Shown here: in pieces, positions 48,669 to 55,654 of the stretch
Layout of the letters: each line of letters begins with the position of its first letter
Position numbering within the stretch: the first letter of the stretch is position 1
From: CBDCXF01 sp965223755
Lineage (GTDB): Bacteria > Acidobacteriota > Thermoanaerobaculia > Multivoradales > JAHEKO01
Length of the DNA: 64,000 bases
Direction of reading: 5' to 3'
NCBI GenBank assembly: GCA_965223755.1
Contig: CBDCXF010000001.1
Span: forward strand, 62,001-126,000
The notes under the pieces: generated by a model
Told to the model about the DNA's origin: nothing
Database searches by the model: none
What the model saw: the letters and a program-made list of their open reading frames with translations, nothing else
Translations under genes and position numbers: made by a program

Positions 48669-48730
48669 GGCGCGCCCCCTGTCATCCCGAGCGAGCGTAG
48701 CGAGTCGAGGGATCTGGGCAGGGGGGCAGG
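48669..48730. repeat. TCATCCCGAGCGAGCG intergenic repeat after sdhB
   Basis: Bases 48679-48722 read TGTCATCCCGAGCGAGCGTA and GAGTCGAGGGATCTGGGCAG, a close copy of the elements at 44838 and 47759. It lies between the convergent ends of sdhB and the small minus-strand gene and marks the last copy of this family in the window. Confidence 0.75.
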
Positions 48731-48955
48731 TCAGGCGACGTCGGCGAAAGCGCTCTCCGCCTTCTTGGGTACGTCGATCGGGACGAACAACGTGGCCGGG
48801 TATAAGTAGTCCTCACCCGACTCGTCAATCACCCGCAAAAGACTCCGTTTTTTAGCTTCGGGGTCGTGAAGAAATCGATAGACCTTTCGCCGTTCGAGAG
48901 ACGCCGGGTAGTCTCTGTTGTCTGTGCAGATGACGAAGTGGGAAGTATTGCTCAT
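48731..48955 (-). CDS. Small conserved hypothetical protein (74 aa)
   Basis: This is a 74-aa soluble protein with FVICTDNRDYPASLERRKVY and LLRVIDESGEDYLYPATLFV. I recall closely similar short proteins of unknown function in many bacteria, commonly next to a partner resembling the one upstream here; this is memory, not a search. The ATG overlaps the stop of the upstream 45-codon frame as ATGA, so the two are probably co-translated. No enzymatic motif is visible. Confidence 0.65.
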   Translation of the reverse strand: MSNTSHFVICTDNRDYPASLERRKVYRFLHDPEAKKRSLLRVIDESGEDYLYPATLFVPIDVPKKAESAFADVA

Positions 48956-49089
48956 CGTTTCTCGAGTAGGCGCTTGATCTTGAACTCTTTGCGGCCGATT
49001 CCGCGTGCTTCGTACCAGTGTATCTCGGCGAGTACTCTGGTCCCGCCTGGCAGTTCCGTCCGGGAAACAGGTGCGGAAACAGGTGCCAC
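48952..49089 (-). CDS. Tiny conserved hypothetical protein (45 aa) coupled to the 74-aa gene
   Basis: On the minus strand this frame reads ELPGGTRVLAEIHWYEARGI followed by GRKEFKIKRLLEKR and stops inside the next gene's ATG (ATGA). The core AEIHWYEA-GIGRKEFKIKR looks like a conserved short family that I associate with the 74-aa partner. The 5' end runs into a copy of the dispersed GGTGCCACCC repeat, and the only nearby start is a GTG (49089) inside that repeat. The gene may therefore be 5'-altered by repeat insertion, or it may use the repeat as its start region. Confidence 0.5.
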   Translation of the reverse strand: MAPVSAPVSRTELPGGTRVLAEIHWYEARGIGRKEFKIKRLLEKR

Positions 49090-49104
49090 CCGAATATCTG
49101 ATCT
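49060..49104 (+). repeat. Dispersed repeat copy 1 (core GGTGCCACCCGAATATC)
   Basis: CCGGGAAACAGGTGC is followed at once by GGAAACAGGTGCCACCCGAA and TATCTGATCT. It matches copy 2 at 51308-51338 almost exactly but with a 12-base internal duplication. It covers the start of the tiny minus-strand gene. Confidence 0.85.
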
Positions 49105-49359
49105 GCAGCGTGACGGTCGCTATCGATCCTCATCGACTACGTCCAAAGGGAATTCGAGGAGATGTCGGCACTTGAGTGAGCGCTGACAGGAATCTACCCG
49201 ATCGTTACTCTAGACGCAGTGGTTGTCCTAGGTCTGGCGGCAGTCACCTGGAGCACCGTACGCGCTTGGTCGTTATTGTTTGGCTGAGGTATACCGACCG
49301 AACGGACGCGAAGCTCAAGATTGAATCCCGGTGCTTGGATTACGGCAACGCGATCGCAC
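49090..49359. other. Non-coding spacer with a possible membrane-protein remnant
   Basis: After the tail of repeat copy 1 this stretch has no convincing gene. One + strand frame (about 49185-49290) encodes a short hydrophobic piece, IVTLDAVVVLGLAAVTW, without a start and stopping quickly. It may be debris of a membrane protein. Base composition is visibly AT-richer than in the first 48 kb. Confidence 0.4.
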
Positions 49360-50361
49360 TCAGGGTGTTTGCGCTTGATCGATCAGGCGATCCAGCGACT
49401 GTTTAAACAGTGGCTCAACTTGCGGCACCGACAGTCGTGCGAGGTCCCTTAGCGTGTGGGTCCGACCGATCTCCTGAGCGATTAGGTATCCCAGATAGTA
49501 GCCTCGCCTTGCAGGAAGATCGCCATGACCGTCCATCGTCAGCAATGACTGGTAGTCATGCTCTCCTGGGTTGAGGATGCGGGCCTTCAGGTCTTGCAGA
49601 TTTGCTCGCAGGTTCTGCCTTACATGATCTGCCATTTCAGTTGGAAGATTGAGTAGGAGCTCGCTCTCGGTCGCGTTTGGATGGAGTGTCGCCGCGACAT
49701 ACGTCGCCAGGCCTTCGACCCAGACGTGGCACCAGATGTCCTTGCAGTCGTCAAAGATTTGACGGTGGTAGACGTGAAATAACTCGTGATGAAAGAAAGC
49801 TCCTTCATCTCGATAGTCCGGGAAATCGTGGTACTCCACCATCCCGTCAGCCCCAAAAACGAGGTAGTGCCGCCCGTTGAAATCACGCGTACCACCGTCC
49901 ATCTCGCCGAGTGAATGCAGAAAGTAGATCTCGTGTTTGATGTCCAGATCGGGGAATCGTTCGGCAAAGCTCTGCGTGTGAGCGGCTAGGTTGGCGCCCA
50001 GCCCGTTGACTTTTTCAATGTACCGCTCGCGGATATCCGGGAATGTCTGAATCGCGCGTTCGATCTCGCTGTCGACCAGAGCTTGGGCGTCTTCTGGGCT
50101 CCGGGTGGCGTTTGTATAGCGTTGCGCGCCGTAAAAATCAGCAAACTGCGAGCCTATTTGGCGCTTAAAAAGCTCCCGGCGCTCCTCTAGGGGCAAATCT
50201 TGGCTGTTGTCCCAAAACTCCACGAAATCGTCGGCCAGATTACTCACGGTTAGCGCTGGGCTCTCCGGAGCACTCGCCGCCGGCTCAACGCTGTCGGCTA
50301 CGTCTTGCGAGCAGCCCCATAGCGCCACACCGACGCACAGAGTCATCCATATGCGGGGCAT
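49360..50361 (-). CDS. Predicted lipoprotein metallopeptidase-like protein (HExxH)
   Basis: The 333-aa protein starts with a lipoprotein signal (MTLCVGVALWGC, acylated Cys at about residue 17). Its key feature is a zinc-peptidase-like motif, FFHHELFHVYH, at residues 189-199 (HELFH). A possible third ligand is Glu216 in WVEGLATYVAA. Preceding FGADGMVEYHDFPDY and following GYYLGYLIAQEIGR are typical of gluzincin-type predicted proteases. ATG 50361 was chosen over an in-frame TTG at 50571 because it places the signal peptide at the N-terminus; GGGAGG lies upstream but about 15 bases away. Substrate and family are unknown. Confidence 0.7.
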   Translation of the reverse strand: MPRIWMTLCVGVALWGCSQDVADSVEPAASAPESPALTVSNLADDFVEFWDNSQDLPLEERRELFKRQIGSQFADFYGAQRYTNATRSPEDAQALVDSEIERAIQTFPDIRERYIEKVNGLGANLAAHTQSFAERFPDLDIKHEIYFLHSLGEMDGGTRDFNGRHYLVFGADGMVEYHDFPDYRDEGAFFHHELFHVYHRQIFDDCKDIWCHVWVEGLATYVAATLHPNATESELLLNLPTEMADHVRQNLRANLQDLKARILNPGEHDYQSLLTMDGHGDLPARRGYYLGYLIAQEIGRTHTLRDLARLSVPQVEPLFKQSLDRLIDQAQTP

Positions 50362-50718
50362 GCATCGATTTTTCTGCCTCCCGTGAACCGGTGGTGTGTA
50401 TTCACTCTGAGCAGGAGAATCTGTGGCTCGCCGGCTTTTGTACCGGAATGGACTCACCTCTTCAACGCGGCGTCTCTCGCTCCTCTTCTGTATTACTGCG
50501 GCCATTTCATCCCCCCAATGCTGGATTGTTGCATACCGGCTGCGCGAGTAGACAGTTGATTTGACGATCAAATGTCAGAGAAGGTTTACCGCACGGCTGA
50601 GGCCAAGAGCACTCCGTATCGGTTCGGTGTGGCGTGGTCGTGAGATTTTCAGGGGCGATGATCGAAACCAATAGAAATAGGTGCCACCCGGTCTTCCGGG
50701 CGCAATTCCTCGACAGCT
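50362..50718. other. 357-bp spacer between two minus-strand lipoprotein genes
   Basis: No convincing gene is seen. The part next to the metallopeptidase (50362-50571) is open in frame but reads as a basic, non-conserved leader. A copy of the dispersed repeat is at 50673-50700 (AGAAATAGGTGCCACCCGGT followed by CTTCCGGG). Promoters for the metallopeptidase gene should lie here but are not recognisable. Confidence 0.5.
50673..50700 (+). repeat. Dispersed repeat copy (variant, AAATAGGTGCCACCCGG)
   Basis: This copy shares AAATAGGTGCCACCC with the other copies but then reads GGTCTTCCGGG, which forms a small CCCGG-TCTT-CCGGG hairpin. It resembles REP-type elements more than copies 1 and 2 do. Confidence 0.65.
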
Positions 50719-51120
50719 TTAGAGCGTGCATGGTCGTTCATCAACACCTCCACAGGGAATTGTGACTTCGCCAAGGAAGTAGCCTCGGTTGTTTTCAACG
50801 ATGACTTCGATGTTCCGATGATCCGTTGCGATCCAATGCACGTAGGGCAACGACCCCTTGTCGAGAACTACCTGAGGTGTTCCTGTGGTAGACCATCGAA
50901 TCTTTGGCCAAGTAGTCCCTTTGATAGTAAGCACTTCGTTAGGCCTATTGAATCGGCCTTCTCTAATCTTGATGTGGTGCCACTCCACTGCGAAAGCACC
51001 AGGGTCGGTCCAAGTGTGGGTCAGCACCTGGCCTGTGTCGGAATTTTCCACCTCTGATCCTGGGCGTAGGCAGCTCCACAGGCTGGCGCATACTAGAAGA
51101 ACTACTAGGCACTGCGTCAT
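50719..51120 (-). CDS. Small predicted lipoprotein (133 aa)
   Basis: The N-terminus MTQCLVVLLVCASLWSC is a lipoprotein signal with acylated Cys at about residue 17. The mature part is about 117 aa, probably beta-rich (VEWHHIKIREGRFNRPNEVL and EVIVENNRGYFLGEVTIPC), with two cysteines near the C-terminus (IPCGGVDERPC) that could form a disulfide. I recognise no family. A similar end motif, VRLPCGERNGEIPC, occurs in the lipoprotein at 55655-56074, so the two may be distant relatives. Confidence 0.55.
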   Translation of the reverse strand: MTQCLVVLLVCASLWSCLRPGSEVENSDTGQVLTHTWTDPGAFAVEWHHIKIREGRFNRPNEVLTIKGTTWPKIRWSTTGTPQVVLDKGSLPYVHWIATDHRNIEVIVENNRGYFLGEVTIPCGGVDERPCTL

Positions 51121-51307
51121 TAGGGGAACTTGCCTGTTTGGGAAGCAGTGCTAGAGGCCGGCTTGTGGCCGTTTCGTGGCGGCAGGTGGCACTGGGACTA
51201 GGTTCCAGAGACCTCTCGGCCAGGTATTCTTTCCACATGTCGCTAGACCCAGAACTCAGCATCGGTGTCGGTTACTTTCAATTTCGGGCGGTCGTCGGGG
51301 TTGCTCC

Positions 51308-51338
51308 GGGAAACAGGTGCCACCCGAATATCTGATCT
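51308..51338 (+). repeat. Dispersed repeat copy 2 (GGGAAACAGGTGCCACCCG)
   Basis: GGGAAACAGGTGCCACCCGA followed by ATATCTGATCT is nearly identical to copy 1 (49075-49104). It lies 18 bases before the 108-aa membrane protein gene. The rest of the 51121-51356 spacer holds nothing recognisable. Confidence 0.85.
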
Positions 51339-51356
51339 CTAAGGATCGTAGTAACA

Positions 51357-51683
51357 ATGATTGAAGTTTTCTTCCTGGTTATCGTGATGGGTGCTTTTCG
51401 CGAAACAGCGAAGCGACGTGGCACAAAAGGTTGGCCATTTATCGTTGTCGGTCTAGTTGGTTGGTTTGTGTTGGGTAATCTGGCTGCGGCACTGATAGGA
51501 GTTGGGCCTCATTGGGTTGCAGCCTGGGGGTGGGTTGGGTTGACGTATGCATCGATCTTTGTCATCGGTGGGGGAGGTCGACGCATGAAAGAGCGATGGC
51601 AGTGCCCCGATTGTCAGTCATACAACCCTCCGAGCACACTCGTATGTTTGTGTGGTCACGATCCTTCGAAGGCTGCGGAGTAA
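51357..51683 (+). CDS. Small membrane protein with C-terminal zinc ribbon
   Basis: This 108-aa protein has about two to three transmembrane helices (FFLVIVMGAFRETA, PFIVVGLVGWFVLGNLAAAL and TYASIFVIGGGG). A cytoplasmic rubredoxin-like zinc ribbon of the C-x2-C...C-x-C type follows (CPDCQSYNPPSTLVCLCG). The zinc knuckle suggests nucleic-acid or protein contact, but no function is known. The first base lies 18 bases after a dispersed repeat copy, and no Shine-Dalgarno is clear. Confidence 0.6.
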   Translation: MIEVFFLVIVMGAFRETAKRRGTKGWPFIVVGLVGWFVLGNLAAALIGVGPHWVAAWGWVGLTYASIFVIGGGGRRMKERWQCPDCQSYNPPSTLVCLCGHDPSKAAE

Positions 51684-51729
51684 GCGCACACAGGGTGCCG
51701 AAGGCTCCAGGCTGACTGGTGATGCATCT

Positions 51730-52110
51730 ATGATCGAGACCAGCGGACTCAACCACATCGCGCTGCCAGTCGCCGATCCTGAGAGATCGGCGGAGTTTTA
51801 CGCCGAGCTCTTCAACATGGTGATCACCTTTCGCTCGCGCGAGGTCTCGTTCCTCAAGACGGACGGAGAGAGGGACATGATCGCTCTCAGTTGCTCTGAT
51901 TCAATCCTCGAATCAGCCAGAGATGGGTTTCATTTTGGGTTCATGGTTTCGCCCGAGCAGTACGATCGCGCCTTGCAAACCATTGAAGAAAAGCAGATCA
52001 AGAAGGTGTCTGAGCCCAGCCATCGTCCGATCGGTCGGTATGTATTCGTCGAGGATCCCGACGGCTATGTCGTCGAAGTCTTCGAGTGTCTTACGCAGCC
52101 ATTTGCGTAA
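51730..52110 (+). CDS. VOC-family (glyoxalase/dioxygenase-fold) protein
   Basis: This 126-aa single VOC module shows LNHIALPVADPERSAEFYAE at residue 6, HFGFMVSPEQYDRAL in the middle and FVEDPDGYVVEVFE at the end. The His, His and Glu positions expected for metal binding are present (NHIALP, FHFGFM, VEVFE). Family members range from glyoxalase I to fosfomycin or bleomycin resistance and dioxygenases, so no substrate is proposed. ATG 51730 was chosen as the start of the fold; the frame begins 78 bases earlier inside unrelated sequence. Confidence 0.8.
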   Translation: MIETSGLNHIALPVADPERSAEFYAELFNMVITFRSREVSFLKTDGERDMIALSCSDSILESARDGFHFGFMVSPEQYDRALQTIEEKQIKKVSEPSHRPIGRYVFVEDPDGYVVEVFECLTQPFA

Positions 52111-52169
52111 AGACTGGCTTGCGGACACGACAACAGCCGGCCGGCCGACCGGGAATGTAGAATCTGCCA

Positions 52170-52625
52170 ATGGAGAACGAGCTGGGATCGGTTTTTATTG
52201 TCATTTCCTTTATCGGCTTTGCCGCAATGTGGGTGTTCGTGATGAAGCAGTTGGCATGGCAAAGCGGCTGGACTGATCTAGCGGCGAGATACGCCACCAC
52301 CTCACCTTTTTCGGGGAAGATCAAGCGCTGGCAGAATGGCTACGTAGGGCGAACGCCCCACTCCAGAATTTTGACGGTCGGCTCTGCCGACGGAGGGCTC
52401 TACTTACACAAGAGTCTGTTATTCAGATACGGGAGCGACCCATTGCTCATTCCCTGGGATGCCATTGAAGTAACCCATGAACGTAGATTCATGCAGAATC
52501 TGGTGGTCTTCAGCTTCGCTGATCCACCCATAGGTACTGCGCGGTTGTCTCGTCGTTTGGCGAAGTGGGTGAGCAAGCATTCCGAGGGACAGTTTGTTCT
52601 ACCGCCGGATATGAGCCCAGAGTGA
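52170..52625 (+). CDS. Hypothetical protein with one N-terminal membrane helix
   Basis: This 151-aa protein has a single helix at about residues 8-26 (FIVISFIGFAAMWVFVMKQL) and then a soluble domain with GLYLHKSLLFRYGSDPLLIP and WDAIEVTHERR. The pattern of short strands ending in a 'PW-A-I' turn resembles PH-like bacterial membrane-associated domains, but this is only an impression. It starts 59 bases after the VOC gene, on the same strand. Confidence 0.6.
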   Translation: MENELGSVFIVISFIGFAAMWVFVMKQLAWQSGWTDLAARYATTSPFSGKIKRWQNGYVGRTPHSRILTVGSADGGLYLHKSLLFRYGSDPLLIPWDAIEVTHERRFMQNLVVFSFADPPIGTARLSRRLAKWVSKHSEGQFVLPPDMSPE

Positions 52626-52656
52626 TCTGCCTCAGACAACTAATTGCCGCCCTGCT

Positions 52657-52684
52657 GGAATAGGTGCTACCCGAATATCCGACC
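52657..52684 (+). repeat. Dispersed repeat copy (diverged, GGAATAGGTGCTACCCGAA)
   Basis: GGAATAGGTGCTACCCGAAT followed by ATCCGACC differs from copies 1 and 2 at a few positions. It lies about 70 bases before the GT2 gene and is the last copy seen. Confidence 0.75.
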
Positions 52685-52755
52685 GTTGCAAACGCCATCG
52701 AAGCAGAGGGGTGTGTGAGCGACCGGTTTTTCAGGTTCACCGATAAGATCTCCGC

Positions 52756-53691
52756 ATGGATGCGCGAGTCAGCATCGTCATCTCGACCTACAACCGAAGC
52801 GACGTCCTCGGCTACGCGATCAAAAGTGCTTTAGCTCAGACCTGTCGCGATATTGAAGTGGTTGTCGTCGGTGACGCTTGTACCGACGACACGGAAGCGG
52901 TGGTGGCGGGGTTTGACGATGACCGGTTGCGATTCGTCAATCGGGAGTTTAACCACGGCGAACAGTCGGCACCGAACAACGACGGTGTCGGCCTGACGAC
53001 GGGGGAGTGGGTTGCGTTTCTGAATCATGACGACCTGTGGTTCCCGGACCACTTGGAGCACGCGATAGAGGAACTTGAGCGTGGTAGATGGGATGGCACT
53101 TTTTCGGCGGCGGCGCGGTTGGCGGGCCAGGCATGGGCTTATCAGGGACCGGTGGATCGCGGAGAGGTCCCGTCCCACCGCAACTTTCCCTGTTCCTCTT
53201 GGCTGATCCGGCGGGCGACTTTCGAAAAAGTGGGAGTGTTTCGCGATGCCCGCGAACTGCGCCAGGCTCCTTCTGCCGAGTGGATCGAGCGGGCCCGCCG
53301 GCTTGGATGCCGCTTTGGCGGAGTGCCGCGCGTGTCCCTGCTCATCGTTCCGTCTGGGAACTGGGAGGGTAGCTATGCGACGCGAGAGGACCCACGGCAT
53401 CAAAAGGCTTACGAATTTGTCGCCAGTGCTCGCGGGCGGGAGAATTTGCTTGACGACTTGGTACGGGATCTCGCTCGTTTTCGAGAAGGCCCGCGCTTTA
53501 AAGAGATAGCCTCCCTGGCCTATCGCGTCTGCATCGCGCCGGTGTTGCACCGCATGTTCGGCCTCACATTGGGATCTCAGTTGGCCGCCCTGCGCAACCC
53601 GCGCAAGGGAAGCTATTTGAATCGCCTTCGCAGGGTGCGGGGTCTCAGTCCTCTTCCTCCGGTTAGGAAACAGGTGGTCGATGAAAGATAG
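52756..53691 (+). CDS. Family 2 glycosyltransferase
   Basis: This GT-A enzyme probably transfers a sugar in surface polysaccharide or glycoconjugate synthesis. It begins VSIVISTYNRSDVLGYAIKS, with the nucleotide-binding GDACTDDTEAVV and the metal-binding DxD-like motif in VAFLNHDDLWFPDHLEHAI. Length is 311 aa. Its last 11 bases overlap the next gene, whose product is an RmlC-like cupin, so the two form a unit. Acceptor and donor are unknown. Confidence 0.87.
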   Translation: MDARVSIVISTYNRSDVLGYAIKSALAQTCRDIEVVVVGDACTDDTEAVVAGFDDDRLRFVNREFNHGEQSAPNNDGVGLTTGEWVAFLNHDDLWFPDHLEHAIEELERGRWDGTFSAAARLAGQAWAYQGPVDRGEVPSHRNFPCSSWLIRRATFEKVGVFRDARELRQAPSAEWIERARRLGCRFGGVPRVSLLIVPSGNWEGSYATREDPRHQKAYEFVASARGRENLLDDLVRDLARFREGPRFKEIASLAYRVCIAPVLHRMFGLTLGSQLAALRNPRKGSYLNRLRRVRGLSPLPPVRKQVVDER

Positions 53692-54232
53692 TTGGAAAGT
53701 TGCCGGCGCACGCGCGGACCGGCAAACCGTCACGCCGGACTGGCAGCCGACGGATCAACAGTTGATCGACGGCGTTCAGTTGCACCAGATCCTCCCCGTG
53801 ATCAGCTCCGACCGGGAGATGACGGAAATTATCCGGCTCGACTGGTTCGAGGATCCACCTACCATCGAGCAGGTCTTTCAGGTCACATTGAGGACTGGAG
53901 CCATCTCGGCTTGGCACGGCCACGCCAAGACCACTGACCATCTTTATGTGGCCCACGGCGTAGTCCGAATCGCTCTCTACGATCGGCGCCCGGACTCGCC
54001 GACCCAGGGTCGAGTCAATGAATTCACCTTGTCGACGAGGCGCCCAGGGCTCCTGGTGGTGCCCCCGAAAGTGTGGCATGGGTTGCAGAACGTGGGAGAA
54101 GGGGACGCTCTCGTCATCAACTCTGTGGACTACGCATACTGCTATGAGAATCCCGATCATTGGCGGGTCTCTCCTGAGACATCTGAGATTCCTTTCGATT
54201 TTTTAGACCGTCGGTATCGGCCCCAGGACTAG
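53681..54232 (+). CDS. RmlC-like cupin (dTDP-4-dehydrorhamnose 3,5-epimerase family)
   Basis: This 183-aa cupin is related to dTDP-4-dehydrorhamnose 3,5-epimerase and similar sugar-nucleotide enzymes. The segments TGAISAWHGHAKTTDHLYV and GLLVVPPKVWHGLQNVGEGD carry the conserved HxH and His of the fold. The expected RmlC catalytic pair is only partly evident, so an epimerase function is likely but unproven. It overlaps the GT2 gene by 11 bases, which supports a joint role in making a modified sugar. Confidence 0.75.
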   Translation: MKDSWKVAGARADRQTVTPDWQPTDQQLIDGVQLHQILPVISSDREMTEIIRLDWFEDPPTIEQVFQVTLRTGAISAWHGHAKTTDHLYVAHGVVRIALYDRRPDSPTQGRVNEFTLSTRRPGLLVVPPKVWHGLQNVGEGDALVINSVDYAYCYENPDHWRVSPETSEIPFDFLDRRYRPQD

Positions 54233-54263
54233 GCGAGACAACGCTCTATCCAGCTCAATCGCC

Positions 54264-54641
54264 GTGACCTCACGTCTTTTGGTCGACCTCGTCGTCCTAA
54301 CCCACGTTGCCTTTGTTCTTTTCGTGATCTTCGGAGGCTTGCTCTGCATGCGCTTCCCGAAGGTGGCCTTTGCCCATATCCCAGCCGCGCTGTGGGGCGC
54401 CCTGATCGAGTTCCGGGGCTGGATCTGCCCCTTGACGCCGCTCGAGAACCGTCTGCGCCACCGAGCCGGCATGAACGCCTACGAAGGCGGTTTTCTGGAG
54501 AACTACCTGACGCCGATTCTTTATCCTGAGTTTCTGACGCGCGAGATCCAGATCGGTTTGGGAGTCTTTGTCTTGCTCCTCAACTGCGTCGTCTACGCCT
54601 GGATCCTGATCCGCACCTCTAGATCCCGCGTAGGCGTTTGA
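54264..54641 (+). CDS. DUF2784 membrane protein
   Basis: This 125-aa protein of three to four helices matches DUF2784 as I know it: LLVDLVVLTHVAFVLFVIFG, then WGALIEFRGWICPLTPLENR and GFLENYLTPILYPEFLT. The role of the family is unknown. The start is GTG 54264, 31 bases after the cupin gene, so it may be in the same transcript. Confidence 0.85.
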   Translation: MTSRLLVDLVVLTHVAFVLFVIFGGLLCMRFPKVAFAHIPAALWGALIEFRGWICPLTPLENRLRHRAGMNAYEGGFLENYLTPILYPEFLTREIQIGLGVFVLLLNCVVYAWILIRTSRSRVGV

Positions 54642-54757
54642 GTTGCATAGAATCAATCCGACGGGGATCGACCGAGTCCAAGAATCGGGGGGCAAGGTTC
54701 CCTCAAGATGGATGCCGACTGAAGTTGGCTGCTTTGATAGTTAAGAGGAGGATAGTC

Positions 54758-55435
54758 ATGTCATTCAACCTGAAAACGGTTCGAGCCATCCTGATCGGCT
54801 TTGCATTGGTGCTTGCCGTCACTGAGGTTAGCCCGGTGAACGCCCAGCCCGCAAACCGCGCTGAGAAGCAGAGTCAGAGAGAGCAGCGGCGTGCGGAACG
54901 AGAGGCCGCTCGTGCCGAGAAGCGAGCGGAACGAGAAGCCCAGAAGGCGGAGAGGAGGGCCGAGCGGGCAGCGCGCGACGCAGAGAGGCGCGCGGACAAG
55001 GCAGAACGGGAAGCCGAGCGTCGGGCTGACAAAGCGGAGCGAGAGGCTGAGCGGCGGGCTGATGAAGCTGAACGGGAAGCCGAGGCGGCGGAACGCGAGT
55101 ATGAGCAGATGGAGCGGGAGGCTGAGAGGCAGGCTGATGAAGTTGAACGGGAGGCTGAGAGAACGGAGGACGAAGCGGAGCGGGAGGCAGAGAGGGCCGC
55201 AGATGAAGCTGAACGGGAAGCCGAGGCGGCGGAACGCGAGTATGAGCAGATGGAGCGGGAGGCTGAGAGGCGGGCTGATGAAGCGGAGCGGGAAGCGGAG
55301 AGGAGGGCTGATGAAGTTGAACGGGAGGCTGAGAGAAGGGAGGACGAAGCGGAGCGGGAGGCAGAGAGGGCCGCAGATGAAGCCGAACGCAAGCGTGAGC
55401 GTCAGGCGGAGGAAGCCGAACGGGAAGCTGAATGA
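54758..55435 (+). CDS. Secreted Glu/Arg/Ala-rich repeat coiled-coil protein
   Basis: ATG 54758 has a strong AAGAGGAGG ribosome site. A signal peptide occupies residues 1-33 (ILIGFALVLAVTEVSPVNAQ). The rest, about 190 residues, is almost entirely E, R, A, D and Q with 11-residue ADEAEREAERR periodicity. That predicts a long, highly charged helix. A 141-bp unit is repeated, the second copy with an added 33 bp. Proteins of this kind can be periplasmic spacers, but no homologue is recognised and low complexity makes similarity misleading. The stop overlaps a following short frame as ATGA. Confidence 0.7.
   Translation: MSFNLKTVRAILIGFALVLAVTEVSPVNAQPANRAEKQSQREQRRAEREAARAEKRAEREAQKAERRAERAARDAERRADKAEREAERRADKAEREAERRADEAEREAEAAEREYEQMEREAERQADEVEREAERTEDEAEREAERAADEAEREAEAAEREYEQMEREAERRADEAEREAERRADEVEREAERREDEAEREAERAADEAERKRERQAEEAEREAE
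55061..55375 (+). repeat. Two long direct repeats in the charged coiled-coil gene
   Basis: Unit 1 is 55061-55201 (141 bp) and unit 2 is 55202-55375 (174 bp). Both begin GATGAAGCTGAACGGGAAGC. They are nearly identical except that unit 2 has 33 bp inserted. The period is a multiple of 33 within the coiled coil (11 residues per step), pointing to recent in-frame duplication. A third partial copy starts at 55376. Confidence 0.9.
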
Positions 55436-55596
55436 GAACAGCTCAAGAGGCGTCATTGAGCGGGAACGCGAAGATCTCAAGCACCGTCATGAGTAGCAGC
55501 GCAGGAGGAGAGAAAGGATTCTGGGAAGGCGCTCACGACGAAGGACGTGGCCGCAGACGGGGTCGGGGCCGAGGAAAGGGACGCGGACGAGGGTAA
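55432..55596 (+). CDS. Possible Gly-Arg-rich microprotein (54 aa)
   Basis: ATG 55432 overlaps the stop of the coiled-coil gene (ATGA). The frame runs 54 codons and ends in GRGRRRGRGRGKGRGRG, an RGG-like basic tail. An inner ATG at 55489 would give 35 aa. The N-terminal half (MRTAQEASLSGNAKISSTVM) is unremarkable. The overlap suggests coupling to the acidic/basic helical protein upstream. It may equally be a chance frame in repetitive GC-rich DNA. Confidence 0.35.
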   Translation: MRTAQEASLSGNAKISSTVMSSSAGGEKGFWEGAHDEGRGRRRGRGRGKGRGRG

Positions 55597-55654
55597 GGTA
55601 GCGCGATCCCCTGATCGAGTCGAGTTACTCCGCAGACCCCGAGCGCCACGAGCG

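Noticed and set aside
50362..50571. N-terminal extension of the HExxH lipoprotein to TTG 50571
   Set aside because: It would bury the lipoprotein signal peptide about 70 residues inside the protein; ATG 50361 places it at the N-terminus.
50507..50731. 74-codon minus-strand frame before the metallopeptidase
   Set aside because: It runs through a dispersed repeat copy, has no ribosome site and no recognisable features.
48700..52700. Integron cassette array
   Set aside because: Genes point in both directions, no integrase is present, and the GGTGCCACCC repeats lack the GTTRRRY/RYYYAAC ends of attC sites.
53667..53676. Further copy of the dispersed repeat (GAAACAGGTG)
   Set aside because: Only ten bases match, inside the end of the GT2 coding sequence, and the conserved CCACCCG part is missing.
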